Counted from the first letter of the stretch, positions 1 through 6,472 are shown. The stretch is 13,200 bases of DNA from DAIOHQ01 sp036744635 (GCA_036744635.1 DAIOHQ010000128.1:1-13200); one strand, 5' to 3'. The notes: generated from the sequence alone by a model not told the origin. Made by a program: numbers and translations.

Positions 1-1
1 C

Positions 2-484
2 GTGCATGCGCTGCTTGCGGGAGGTGATGTCATCCTGGCCGGGATAGTTGGTGCCGTCGGCGAACCAGAAGCTCAGCAGCTTCGACCGCACCGCTTTGGC
101 GATGTTGATGCAGTCCATCACGTGGCGATGGGCGTGCTGGCGGGCGCGTTCATCGGGACTCGCGACCGAACCGAATTTGTAAACCTGGTCCTGGAAGAGA
201 TTGGGGTTGATCGAGCCGATCTTCACGCCGTGTCTGGCCGCAACCTCGGCCGTCGCGGTGGCATCCACGCCGACGCTGAAATCCCACAGCACGTGGACCG
301 CCACCGTGGGGCAGCAGCCGGTGTATTTGTTGACCACGCCGGCATCGGCGAGCTTCTCCTCGATGGTGGACGCCGCCGCCGGCTGCAGGAACTTGCCGAA
401 GCGCGTGCCGGTGTCGGCGTATCCCCAGCTCGGCGTCTCGATCTGAAAATCATCCAATAGGGTGAAGATTTTGTCGCGATCCAT
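2..484 (-). CDS. L-rhamnose-isomerase-type sugar isomerase, N-terminal part (runs off left edge)
   Basis: About 161 codons are visible from an ATG at 484; the C-terminal part lies outside the window. The translation begins MDRDKIFTLLDDFQIETPSW and contains PSWGYADTGTRFGKF, a stretch ending in VHVLWD, INPNLFQD, YKFGS and the segment DGTNYPGQDD. This series follows the Pseudomonas/rhizobial RhaI type of L-rhamnose isomerase (PSWG..GTRF.RF, H..WD, N.F.D, KYGS, GDG.NFPGQ), a metal-dependent TIM-barrel aldose-ketose isomerase of the cytoplasm. By family knowledge the reaction would be L-rhamnose to L-rhamnulose, but the family includes relatives with other sugars, so the substrate is inferred. The metal ligands expected in the second half cannot be seen. 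The start lies 43 bases after the diguanylate cyclase stop on the same strand. Only a distant GGGGAG (498-503) resembles a ribosome site. Confidence 0.75.
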   Translation of the reverse strand, partial: MDRDKIFTLLDDFQIETPSWGYADTGTRFGKFLQPAAASTIEEKLADAGVVNKYTGCCPTVAVHVLWDFSVGVDATATAEVAARHGVKIGSINPNLFQDQVYKFGSVASPDERARQHAHRHVMDCINIAKAVRSKLLSFWFADGTNYPGQDDITSRKQRMH

Positions 485-527
485 GCAAGTAAGAATACTC
501 CCCGCCCGCTGGGCCGCAATTGAAGAA

Positions 528-1559
528 TCACAGGGTGGGGGATGAGACGGCGGGCGGGCGGGTTTCGATTGCGGGGCGGTTGACCTCTTCGGAGCGCACG
601 ATGCGATTGCGGCCGGCATCCTTGGCGCGATAGAGGGCGGCATCCGCCTGGGCCACGAGCTGGTCGCTGTGCGCGGGGTGATTCAGCCGGATCGAGCCGA
701 CGCCCATCGACATCGTCACGCCATCCTCGCGCTTCAGGATCGCCGCGGATGCCTGGCGGAATTCCTGGCGGATGCGCTGGGCCACCGCCGCGGCCTCATC
801 TTCGCTGGCGCGGGGAAGCAACAGCACGAATTCGTCGCCGCCGTAGCGCGCCGCCACGTCCATCTGCCGCATGTTGGCCGAGATCACCCGGCCGGCCATC
901 ACCAGCAACTGGTCGCCGATCTGGTGGCCGAACGTGTCGTTGAGCTGCTTGTAGCCGTCGAGGTCGATCATCACGCACGACAGGTCCTTGTCGTAGCGTT
1001 GCGCCTCGGCGAAGAGCTGGTCCAGCACCTTGCTGAAGTGCCGGCGGTTGTACAGGCCGGTCAGCGGATCAGTGGCCGCCATTTCCTCGACGCGCTTCAG
1101 CGAGGCCTCGAGCTGGGCGTTCTTGTCGCGCACCTGCTTGAGCGCCGCCTCGAGCTCCAGGCGCAGCGACTCGTTCTCGCGCTTCACCTTCGCCACGGTC
1201 AGGTTCTTTTCGATCACCAGCGGGATGGTGAACAGGTAGTCGCCGAACTTCACGATGTAGTCGGTCGCTCCGCGGCGGATCGCCTCGGCGGCGATTTGCC
1301 CCACGTTTTCCCCCGTCACCATGATGACCGGGGTGGTGGAAAGCGCCTTGATGCGCTCCAGCAGCTCCATCCCGGTGGAATCCGGGAGGTTGTAGTCGGA
1401 AAGGATCAGGTCAAAGGAATTCAGGTCCTGCTGCAGCGCGGTCCGGCAGCTATCGACGCCGGTGACGGTGCCGGCGCCGAAATAATCTTCCAACGCCTCT
1501 TTGATCAGGTCGCGCTGATCGGCGTCGTCTTCGATGATGAGCAGCCTTAACTTCTCCAC
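528..1559 (-). CDS. Response regulator with GGDEF output (diguanylate cyclase)
   Basis: A 343-residue cytoplasmic protein made of an N-terminal receiver domain and a C-terminal GGDEF domain joined by a coiled linker. The receiver (about 4-120) has the acidic pocket E10-D11-D12, phospho-acceptor D55 in LILSDYNLP, T82 and K104. The linker (about 122-160) is charged and heptad-like, as in dimeric receiver-GGDEF enzymes. The catalytic half starts at TDPLTGLYNRRHF (163-175), has DLDGYKQLNDTFGH (199-212) and an intact YGGDEF (239-244). RQMD at 231-234 is in the RxxD inhibitory-site position five residues before the motif, so product inhibition by c-di-GMP is expected. Known role of such proteins: phosphorylation promotes dimers that make c-di-GMP from two GTP. 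The start is GTG at 1559, because an in-frame TGA lies one codon upstream of the preceding AGC. It is the third gene of the kinase-regulator cluster, 98 bases after the response regulator. Confidence 0.93.
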   Translation of the reverse strand: MEKLRLLIIEDDADQRDLIKEALEDYFGAGTVTGVDSCRTALQQDLNSFDLILSDYNLPDSTGMELLERIKALSTTPVIMVTGENVGQIAAEAIRRGATDYIVKFGDYLFTIPLVIEKNLTVAKVKRENESLRLELEAALKQVRDKNAQLEASLKRVEEMAATDPLTGLYNRRHFSKVLDQLFAEAQRYDKDLSCVMIDLDGYKQLNDTFGHQIGDQLLVMAGRVISANMRQMDVAARYGGDEFVLLLPRASEDEAAAVAQRIRQEFRQASAAILKREDGVTMSMGVGSIRLNHPAHSDQLVAQADAALYRAKDAGRNRIVRSEEVNRPAIETRPPAVSSPTL

Positions 1560-1657
1560 GCTTCAGTTCTTTCTGCCAGAGGCTCCCCGCGCCACTTCTG
1601 CTTTTCACTTACGATACGATTCGCGGCCGTGCAAAAACGGACGTTGCCGCGGGGGGG

Positions 1658-2128
1658 TCAGCGGCGGCAGGAATCCGCCGGCAAATGGTGCTCGGGATAC
1701 TGGTGAATCCGCAGCCAGTAATTCGTGCTGGCCAGCACCGTCCGCAGAAACTGTTCGGCGTTGGCCGGCTTGATCGTGTAGCTGTTGGCGCCATTGGCCG
1801 CCGCCGTCTTCATCTGTTCCTCGTCGCTCACGCCGGTCATCATCACAACCGGAATATTCCGCAACTCCGGCGATGCCTTGATCGCCTGCAGCGCTTCCTG
1901 CCCGTTCATGCCCGGCATCTCGATATCGAGGTAGATCAGCCCCGGGCGCGGAGCGTTGGCGTGCTCGCCCTGGCGGCGCAGAAATTCCAGCGCCTCGTGG
2001 CCGTTGGTCGCCTCGAAGACCGAATTGCTCACCTTGCACTCGGCGATCGCGTCGCGGATCAGCATGCGGCAATCCGGGTCGTCGTCGACGAGCAGAATCG
2101 TGATGGGTTGATCTTCCTGGTTCAGCAT
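1658..2128 (-). CDS. Single-domain response regulator (Rcp1/CheY-like)
   Basis: A 156-residue stand-alone receiver domain. From the ATG at 2128 it shows the acidic cluster D15-D16-D17, phospho-acceptor D68 in LIYLDIEMPGMNG, T98 in VVMMTG and K120 in IKPAN. The long loop before the phosphorylation strand (around QGEHANAPRPG) is typical of the Rcp1 group that works with phytochrome-like and other membrane kinases. There is no output domain, so it should act by protein contact or as a phosphate shuttle. An in-frame ATG at 2176 would add 16 residues, but it lies inside the kinase gene, whereas GGAGG at 2136-2140 sits seven bases before the ATG at 2128. The kinase stop is at 2142-2144, so the two genes are separated by 13 bases and should be co-translated. 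The C-terminal tail after about residue 137 (WLRIHQYPEHHLPADSCRR) is unlike the core fold and of unknown use. Confidence 0.93.
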   Translation of the reverse strand: MLNQEDQPITILLVDDDPDCRMLIRDAIAECKVSNSVFEATNGHEALEFLRRQGEHANAPRPGLIYLDIEMPGMNGQEALQAIKASPELRNIPVVMMTGVSDEEQMKTAAANGANSYTIKPANAEQFLRTVLASTNYWLRIHQYPEHHLPADSCRR

Positions 2129-2135
2129 AAACTTT

Positions 2136-2140
2136 CCTCC
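2136..2140 (-). promoter_or_regulatory. Shine-Dalgarno site deciding the response-regulator start
   Basis: GGAGG on the minus strand, seven bases before the ATG at 2128 and directly after the kinase stop codon. Its position selects the shorter start over the ATG at 2176 and suggests translational coupling of kinase and regulator. Confidence 0.8.
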
Positions 2141-2141
2141 A

Positions 2142-3992
2142 CTATCGAATGTCGAAGGCGCCTTGGGAGCGACCATGGGAGTTCCTCGTTAATGACGGCT
2201 CGGATTCGCAGGCCGCCGACTGCGTGAAATTCGGTGATTGCCCGGCGGGCGCGCTGGCGGCCGCGGGCACGTACTGGCCATTGAACGTAAAGCGAAACGT
2301 GCTTCCCTCGCCGCGTTTGCTCTCCACCCAGATGCTGCCGCTGTAGGTCTCGATGATGCTCTTCACGCTGGCCAGGCCAACGCCCTTGCCGGCGACGTTG
2401 TTGGCCGCGCCATTGCGCCCGCGGCGGAAGACGAAGAAGACCTTGTCCAGGTCGTCGGGATCGATCCCCATCCCGGTGTCGCGCACGTAAAATTCCGCCT
2501 CGTTGGCCCGCACCTGACATCCCACGTGGATTTCCCTGGTCGGCCCGTCTCCCATGTATTTGATCGCATTGTCGATCAAATTCTGAAAAACCTGCCGCAC
2601 GCGGGCGCGCTCGCAGTTCAGCACCGGCAGCGGGTTGTCGATCACCAGGGAAATCTCCTTGCTCTTCAGGTCGTTCTCGAACATCTCATCCAGCTCGCGC
2701 ACCATCGCATCGATTTCGGTCGGCTCGATCTTCTGCCGTCGCGTCTTGATCCGCGACAGATCCAGCAGCTCGCCGATCAGGTCCGTCTCCACCTCGACGT
2801 TCTTCTGAATGCGTTCCAGCCGATGGATCACATCCTCATCGAACTTCTCGCGGTGCTTCATCAGCAGCATCGACGCCATGCCGCTGATGTTGCGCAGAGG
2901 AGCGTTCAGGTCGTGCGACACCGCCCGCAGGAAATCTTCCTTCTCCGCGATTTCGCTGGAGAGACGCTTGTTGGCCGCCTCGAACTGCTCGGTGCGAAGG
3001 TGTACTTTCGCCTCCAGGTCGCGATTCGCCTCGGCCAGCCGCTCGTTGGCCGACTCCAGCGCCTCCTGCTGGCTCTTCACCTTCTTTACCATCTCATTGA
3101 ACGAGCGGGCGAGCGTGCCGATCATGTCCGGCCGATGGATCGCCACTTCAGCATCCAGGTCGCCGCTGGCGATCTTGTTGGTTGCATCCACCAGCGAACG
3201 GATGGGGTGAAAGATGCGATAGACCAGCAGGTATGCCAGCGGCAGCGAGATCAGCACGATCACCAGGCCGATCGCCAGCACGAAATAGTTGATGCGCTGA
3301 AGCTGGGCCTGCTCGCGGTTCTGCGACATTCCCACCGCGACGTATCCCAGCAAACGAATTCGAGTCGAATCGGCGACGGGGCGAACCGGCGAACCGGCGA
3401 CAGGCTCTTCGCCGTTTTGCCCATTCGCCGTTTCGCCGTCTCGCCGTCTCGCCGGTTCGCCGCCTGGCAGGGGGGTCGGCGCACTCAACACCGGCGCCAG
3501 CACTTCGATATAATCTCCAAACACGCCCGTCTGGCGGTGGGCCTGCATCAAACCCTGTGTGTTCTGCCGCACTGCCAGCACCTGCATCCATCCGAAATCC
3601 GGATCGCGGCTGGCCAGGGAAAGTGGAATCGGGTGTGCGTCGGCGTTGAAGAACGCCACGAACAGCACGTTGCGGCTCTTGAGCATATCCTCCCCGATGC
3701 GATTCAGTTCCAGCGCATCGTCCGCCGACAGCGCCGGCTTGCTGGCCAGGGCAAGAGCGTAGGCGATTTGCCGCGATTGCTCGCCCATCAGGTCGGCCAG
3801 GCGCTCGCCGCTTTGGGTGACGAACATGTAGCAGCTTCCCCCCAGTCCCGCGCTCAACAGCGCCATGAAGCAGAGGATCAGCTTCCCCTGCAGACCGATG
3901 CGCGCTGTCAGCCGCCGATACCACGGCGACTTCTGCTCCCAGTCGCGGATGGTGCATTCGTACTCGGATTGTTGCGTTTTGGTCTCGCTCAT
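2142..3992 (-). CDS. Membrane sensor histidine kinase with HAMP domain
   Basis: A 616-residue two-helix sensor kinase. A short cytoplasmic start is followed by TM1 (about 37-59), an extracytoplasmic sensor region (about 60-233), TM2 (about 235-258), HAMP (about 259-310, with HPIRSLVDATNKIASGDLDAE within it), a coiled coil (about 305-350) and the HisKA domain with phospho-acceptor H360 in VSHDLNAPLRNISG. The ATPase domain has the N box (QNLIDNAIKY, N471 and N475), G1 (DTGMGID, D505) and G2 (GKGVGLASVK, from 535). All catalytic elements look intact. The SHDLNAPLRNISGMA type resembles phytochrome/Rcp1-partner kinases, which fits the adjacent Rcp1-like regulator. An 8-bp-period repeat is built in frame into residues about 176-208, just before TM2, giving an Arg/Gly/Glu-rich segment. 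The last 45 residues are Ala/Ser/Asn-rich with no visible domain. The signal sensed is unknown. No strong ribosome site precedes the ATG at 3992. Confidence 0.93.
   Translation of the reverse strand: MSETKTQQSEYECTIRDWEQKSPWYRRLTARIGLQGKLILCFMALLSAGLGGSCYMFVTQSGERLADLMGEQSRQIAYALALASKPALSADDALELNRIGEDMLKSRNVLFVAFFNADAHPIPLSLASRDPDFGWMQVLAVRQNTQGLMQAHRQTGVFGDYIEVLAPVLSAPTPLPGGEPARRRDGETANGQNGEEPVAGSPVRPVADSTRIRLLGYVAVGMSQNREQAQLQRINYFVLAIGLVIVLISLPLAYLLVYRIFHPIRSLVDATNKIASGDLDAEVAIHRPDMIGTLARSFNEMVKKVKSQQEALESANERLAEANRDLEAKVHLRTEQFEAANKRLSSEIAEKEDFLRAVSHDLNAPLRNISGMASMLLMKHREKFDEDVIHRLERIQKNVEVETDLIGELLDLSRIKTRRQKIEPTEIDAMVRELDEMFENDLKSKEISLVIDNPLPVLNCERARVRQVFQNLIDNAIKYMGDGPTREIHVGCQVRANEAEFYVRDTGMGIDPDDLDKVFFVFRRGRNGAANNVAGKGVGLASVKSIIETYSGSIWVESKRGEGSTFRFTFNGQYVPAAASAPAGQSPNFTQSAACESEPSLTRNSHGRSQGAFDIR
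3371..3465. repeat. 8-bp-period palindromic repeat (GGCGARAC units) inside the kinase gene
   Basis: Variants of GGCGAAAC, GGCGAACC and GGCGAGAC recur every eight bases. They run in one orientation at 3380-3400 and in the opposite orientation at 3410-3463, so the two halves are complementary; GGCGAACCGGCGA at 3380-3392 is matched by its exact complement at 3449-3461. The insert is read in frame by the kinase as residues about 176-208, between the sensor domain and TM2. The period is not a multiple of three, so the encoded peptide is not itself periodic. Confidence 0.75.
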
Positions 3993-4204
3993 GGCGCAAT
4001 CATCGCTATTGATTTCTCATCGTCGCGCCGTCGGGGTGAGTTAATCAGAAGGCAGGCTAACTGGAGAAACCCCCCTGACTTTGGCAAGCAATGAGGACTT
4101 CGGTATGCGCAAAGGTGGGTTATCGGACTGCGGAGCGGGCGGTGATGCTGGCCGTCGAGCAAGCCTGCAGCATCAGTGGACGTTGCTTGAGCCGTGCTGT
4201 ACAA

Positions 4205-4244
4205 GCAAGAAATAATCAAAGGAGCGCTTATGAAATTCCGTTAG
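4205..4244 (+). pseudogene. Duplicated leader and aborted start (MKFR-stop) of the exported-protein gene
   Basis: Positions 4205-4239 repeat 4346-4380 with a single mismatch in 35 bases. The copy includes the AAAGGA ribosome site, the ATG and the first codons ATGAAATTC. In this upstream copy the frame continues to CGT TAG, so translation would stop after MKFR. It reads as the severed front end of the gene at 4371, left behind when the element between the two copies arrived, or as a slippage duplication. It could be translated as a four-residue leader peptide. Confidence 0.7.
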
Positions 4245-4255
4245 TGGGTCAGTTT

Positions 4256-4344
4256 GGGTGCCACAGGTCGGCGTACTCTCAGACCTGTGTCTTACTGCGT
4301 CGCTACGCGGCACAGGTCTCGGAGTACCGCGACCTGTGGCACCC
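4256..4344. repeat. Cruciform-forming palindromic element (CACAGGTC family)
   Basis: Two arms of about 36 bases (4256-4291 and 4309-4344) are inverted copies of each other with about five mismatches, around a 17-base centre. Each arm is itself a hairpin: CACAGGTC at 4262 pairs with GACCTGTG at 4282, and CACAGGTC at 4311 pairs with GACCTGTG at 4331. The ends are GGGTGCCACAGG and CCTGTGGCACCC. The nested symmetry resembles a MITE- or REP-doublet-like element without coding capacity. It is bracketed by the 35-bp leader duplication. Confidence 0.8.
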
Positions 4345-4370
4345 GGCAAGAAATAATCAAAGGATCGCTT

Positions 4371-4679
4371 ATGAAATTCCTGCATGTGGCATCGATCCTC
4401 GCCGTCTTGGGCCTATCTCTCACCGCCTTCGCCGCCGATATGCCCGCCAGCAAGCCCGCCGATTACCAGATCGGCGAGATGCGCATGCAGGAATTCAAAC
4501 CGATGGGATATCTCTATTCCGGCGCCATGGCCCACATCTCCGAAACTTACGAAAAGCTCATGCCCCAGATCTTCGCGGCCAAGCTTACGCCCGCCGAGAC
4601 CGTGCGGGAAGTCTATATGTATTGGGAAGGTCCCGAATCTCCGAATAACGTGGTGCAGATTCAGGTGGGAACTAAATAA
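4371..4679 (+). CDS. Small exported protein with a GyrI-like (effector-binding) half domain
   Basis: A 102-residue protein. The first 22 residues are a signal peptide (MKFLHVASILAVLGLSLTAF, then AA) with likely cleavage before D23. The mature part contains YLYSGAMAHISETYEKLMPQ and ends with VREVYMYWEGPESPNNVVQI followed by QVG. That tail resembles the last strands of GyrI-like/SHS2 effector-binding domains, where an acidic Y..Y(E)GP(E) segment precedes a final EIQ-V strand. Known full domains contain two such halves, so this single half may dimerise. Being exported, it should bind a ligand in the periplasm or envelope rather than regulate transcription; this is inference. The ATG at 4371 is chosen because it precedes the signal peptide and has AAAGGA at 4359-4364. 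The upstream in-frame extension to 4254 runs through the repeat element and is not credible. Confidence 0.72.
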   Translation: MKFLHVASILAVLGLSLTAFAADMPASKPADYQIGEMRMQEFKPMGYLYSGAMAHISETYEKLMPQIFAAKLTPAETVREVYMYWEGPESPNNVVQIQVGTK

Positions 4680-4693
4680 GTGCGTTGAGGACG

Positions 4694-4831
4694 GTGAAAT
4701 TTCAAGCTCCGCCTGCGCCAAATCAGGGCACAAGTCGCGCTCCGGCGCCGACTCCGCCGCCGCCAAACCACACCATCAACCCGCCGCCGAATCATCCCGT
4801 GAACCCCGCCCCGGCGCCGCGTGAAAAGTAA
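4694..4831 (+). pseudogene. Possible Pro-rich tail remnant or small ORF
   Basis: A frame that opens at GTG 4694 and closes with TAA at 4829-4831 encodes 45 residues with clear composition bias: FQAPPAPNQGTSRAPAPTPP, then PPNHTINPPPNHPVNPAPAP. Codon structure (CCG, CCC, GCG in phase) looks like a real Pro/Ala/Asn-rich extracellular tail. An in-frame stop at 4673-4675 means it is not an extension of a long upstream frame; it lies in a different phase from the exported protein ending at 4679. It could be the C-terminal stub of a decayed gene, or a tail once fused to the exported protein and lost by frameshift. No usable ribosome site is visible. Confidence 0.3.
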
Positions 4832-4867
4832 TGGGCGCACGAGTTGTGGGATGACCCGGCACCGGCG

Positions 4868-4873
4868 TATAAA
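4868..4873 (+). promoter_or_regulatory. Candidate -10 box placing transcription start at the aldo/keto reductase ATG
   Basis: TATAAA stands out in GC-rich sequence and ends exactly seven bases before the ATG at 4880, the spacing expected if transcription begins on the start codon (leaderless mRNA). The matching -35 (TTGTGG at 4844-4849, 18-base spacer) is weak. There is no Shine-Dalgarno site. Confidence 0.35.
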
Positions 4874-4879
4874 TCGGCG

Positions 4880-5833
4880 ATGCAAACCCAAGCACTCGGC
4901 AAGTCATCCCTCGTCTCCACCCGCCTTTCCTACGGCTGCATGCGCATCGTCCACACCTGGACCCCATCTGATGTGACCGAAGAGCGCGCCAAGGCCGGCC
5001 GCCAGTCGGTCATCGCCGCCTACGAAGCCGGCTATACCCTCTTCGATCACGCCGACATCTACTGCCGCGGCATGTGCGAAACCGTCTTCGGGCAGGCGTT
5101 GCGCGAAGTGCCGGGCATGCGCAACCGCATCCTCATCGCCACCAAATGCGGCATCCGCTTTCCCGGCGAGCCGCGGGCCGATTCCCCGCATCGCTACGAT
5201 TTCTCGGCCGACCATATCCTCTGGTCGTGCGAGCAGTCCCTCAAGCGCCTCGGCGTCGAGATGATTGACCTCTACCAGTTGCACCGCCCGGATGTGCTGA
5301 TGAACCCGCCCGAAATCGCCCGCGCCTTCGACCAGCTCAAATCCCAGGGCAAGGTGCGCGAATTCGGCGTCAGCAACTTCTCGCCATCCCAGGTTGCCGC
5401 CCTGCAAAAACACCTGCCGCCCCCCCTACTGCCGCTGGCCGTCAATCAAGTTGAAATTCACCCGCTGCGCCTCGATTGTTTCTTCGATGGCACGCTCGAC
5501 CAGTGCATCGCCGAAACCATCACGCCCCTGTCATGGAGTCCCCTGGCCGGCGGCATCGTGGCTGACGGCGGAACCATCGACCCCAAACACCCCAACCACG
5601 CCCCCTTGAGCAATCTTCTGAACGTGCTCGACGAGACTGCGGCCAAATATGATGTCGGCCGCACAGTCATTTCTCTGGCCTGGCTGCTGAAGCATCCCGC
5701 CAAGATCATCCCCATCATCGGTGCCACCAAGCCGGAAAATATCCGCCAAGCCACCCGCGCCGACGCCGTCGATCTCTCCCGCGAAGACTGGTATCGCATT
5801 CTTGTCGCCGCCCGCATGAAGCCGTTGCCGTGA
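4880..5833 (+). CDS. Aldo/keto reductase (YdhF-like)
   Basis: A 317-residue cytosolic NAD(P)H-dependent oxidoreductase of the AKR superfamily, a (beta/alpha)8 barrel. The catalytic tetrad is complete: D56 and Y61 in FDHADIY, K89 in IATKCG and H135 in YQLHRPD. Further family marks are LSYGCMRI near the start, GKVREFGVSNFSPSQVAAL in the middle, VNQVEIHPL, and the cofactor-binding GATKPENI near the end. The RFPGEP and HRYDFSADHI segments resemble the E. coli YdhF branch. The physiological substrate is unknown; carbonyl reduction is the family reaction. A TTG at 4844 would add 12 unrelated residues, so the ATG at 4880 (MQTQALGKSSL) is preferred; it matches the usual family N-terminus. It appears to be a single-gene unit, convergent with the small membrane protein at 5934. 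Confidence 0.93.
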   Translation: MQTQALGKSSLVSTRLSYGCMRIVHTWTPSDVTEERAKAGRQSVIAAYEAGYTLFDHADIYCRGMCETVFGQALREVPGMRNRILIATKCGIRFPGEPRADSPHRYDFSADHILWSCEQSLKRLGVEMIDLYQLHRPDVLMNPPEIARAFDQLKSQGKVREFGVSNFSPSQVAALQKHLPPPLLPLAVNQVEIHPLRLDCFFDGTLDQCIAETITPLSWSPLAGGIVADGGTIDPKHPNHAPLSNLLNVLDETAAKYDVGRTVISLAWLLKHPAKIIPIIGATKPENIRQATRADAVDLSREDWYRILVAARMKPLP

Positions 5834-5870
5834 GTAGCGGGGCCATCGCCAAACAGCGCGACTACCTGAA

Positions 5871-5930
5871 ATGAGAAACGTGAAACATGAAGACCGGCCA
5901 ACTGGCGACTCTTCACGTTTCACGTTTCAT
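5871..5930. repeat. Inverted repeat (AAACGTGAAAC family) at a convergent junction
   Basis: ATGAGAAACGTGAAAC followed by ATGAAG (5871-5892) pairs with CTTCACGTTTCACGTTTCAT (5911-5930), with one unpaired base and one mismatch, around an 18-base loop. It lies between the aldo/keto reductase stop and the stop of the opposing membrane-protein gene, so it may act as a bidirectional terminator or RNA end-protector. The arms are themselves built from repeated GAAACGT units. Confidence 0.7.
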
Positions 5931-5933
5931 CCC

Positions 5934-6212
5934 TCATCCCTGTCTGCGCTCGGCCAGCACTTCGACGGAAATCGCGATGCGCGCCAAGACGCGCGAGGCG
6001 TATCCCATCACGATCCACATCCCGCCCCCCATGATCAGCAGAATCGCAGGCTCGGCCAACCGATCGATCGCGAATCCGATCCCGGCCGCGATCGCCAGCC
6101 ATCCGAAATACACCACGATCCGGCCGATACCCTCCAGCGCCGCCATCGGCACATCGCGCCCCCCCGCCCGCCGCCCATCCCGATCCGCCTGATCCCCGGA
6201 CGTATCAGTCAT
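5934..6212 (-). CDS. Small two-helix membrane protein, unknown function
   Basis: A 92-residue protein I do not recognise. A polar, Asp/Arg/Gly-rich N-terminal stretch (1-22) is followed by two hydrophobic segments, about 30-49 (RIVVYFGWLAIAAGIGFAI) and about 54-73 (EPAILLIMGGGMWIVMGYA), then a short charged tail (SVEVLAERRQG). This hairpin layout is common in small inner-membrane proteins. The ATG at 6212 is preferred over the one at 6251 because AAGGAG sits about six bases upstream of it on the minus strand, and because the longer form begins with sequence overlapping that ribosome site. The gene is divergent from the YggS-type gene and convergent with the aldo/keto reductase, so it has its own promoter. 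No catalytic motif is visible. Confidence 0.65.
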   Translation of the reverse strand: MTDTSGDQADRDGRRAGGRDVPMAALEGIGRIVVYFGWLAIAAGIGFAIDRLAEPAILLIMGGGMWIVMGYASRVLARIAISVEVLAERRQG

Positions 6213-6289
6213 GCCATCTCCTTCCCGATAAAGTTCACCCCATCCGGCCATTCTGCGGGTTTTTGCGGAGAACGAAAGGGCGCGCTCTC

Positions 6290-6350
6290 AATGGTCATTT
6301 GTCATTGGTCATTTGCCGCACCTGCAAATGACCAATGACAAATGACCATT
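6290..6350. repeat. Perfect 26-bp inverted repeat (ATTGGTC/GACCAAT family), copy 1
   Basis: Positions 6290-6315 and 6325-6350 are exact complements around a nine-base loop (CCGCACCTG). The arms are made of AATGACCAATGAC-type units, and a further ACAAATGAC follows at 6352-6360. It lies in the divergent region between the small membrane protein and the YggS-type gene, so it is not simply a terminator. The same family recurs at 9000-9066. Confidence 0.9.
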
Positions 6351-6395
6351 GACAAATGACCACCCCGCCGCCGTGGTTCTTTTCGGCGGTTGCTA

Positions 6396-6401
6396 TATAA
6401 T
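6396..6401 (+). promoter_or_regulatory. Candidate -10 box for the YggS-type gene
   Basis: TATAAT at 6396-6401 is a perfect sigma70 -10 hexamer in GC-rich DNA, preceded by TGCTA. The -35 region (around 6373-6379, GTGGTTC) is poor. A start near 6408 would give a leader of about 65 bases. Confidence 0.4.
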
Positions 6402-6472
6402 TTCCCCGACTGGTATCCGAGCGCTGCTGCGTCTGTTGACGGAGCATGCGCGAAATTTCCTGGAAGGAGCTT

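Larger units (their letters stand above)
3993..4370. other. Divergent intergenic region (378 bp) between kinase and exported protein
   Basis: It must hold the promoters of the kinase (leftward) and the exported protein (rightward), but I see no clear sigma70 pair. It contains a perfect 8-bp inverted repeat, TGATGCTG at 4143-4150 with CAGCATCA at 4168-4175, which may be an operator or a leader hairpin. It also contains a first copy of the next gene's leader (4205-4239) and a cruciform-forming element (4256-4344). The reading frames across 4091-4254 have no recognisable protein sequence. Confidence 0.5.

Noticed and set aside
669..1550. Open frame of 293 codons on the plus strand opposite the diguanylate cyclase
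   Set aside because: Mirror of GC-rich coding sequence; no recognisable motifs, while the minus strand has complete REC and GGDEF domains.
2129..2176. N-terminal extension of the response regulator from the ATG at 2176
   Set aside because: It overlaps the kinase end, adds non-homologous residues, and the strong GGAGG at 2136-2140 points to the ATG at 2128.
2238..4094. Long open frame of 618 codons on the plus strand opposite the histidine kinase
   Set aside because: It is an antisense shadow of a kinase with all catalytic motifs; its translation is His/Arg/Gln-rich with no domain and it also crosses the kinase's in-frame repeat.
4091..4254. Possible gene upstream of the exported protein (plus strand)
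   Set aside because: The frame continues through the duplicated leader and the palindromic element and encodes no recognisable sequence; no ribosome site is visible at its start.
4256..4344. tRNA-like cloverleaf
   Set aside because: Stem order and lengths do not fit a tRNA; there is no T-loop, D-loop or anticodon arrangement. The symmetry is that of a nested palindrome.
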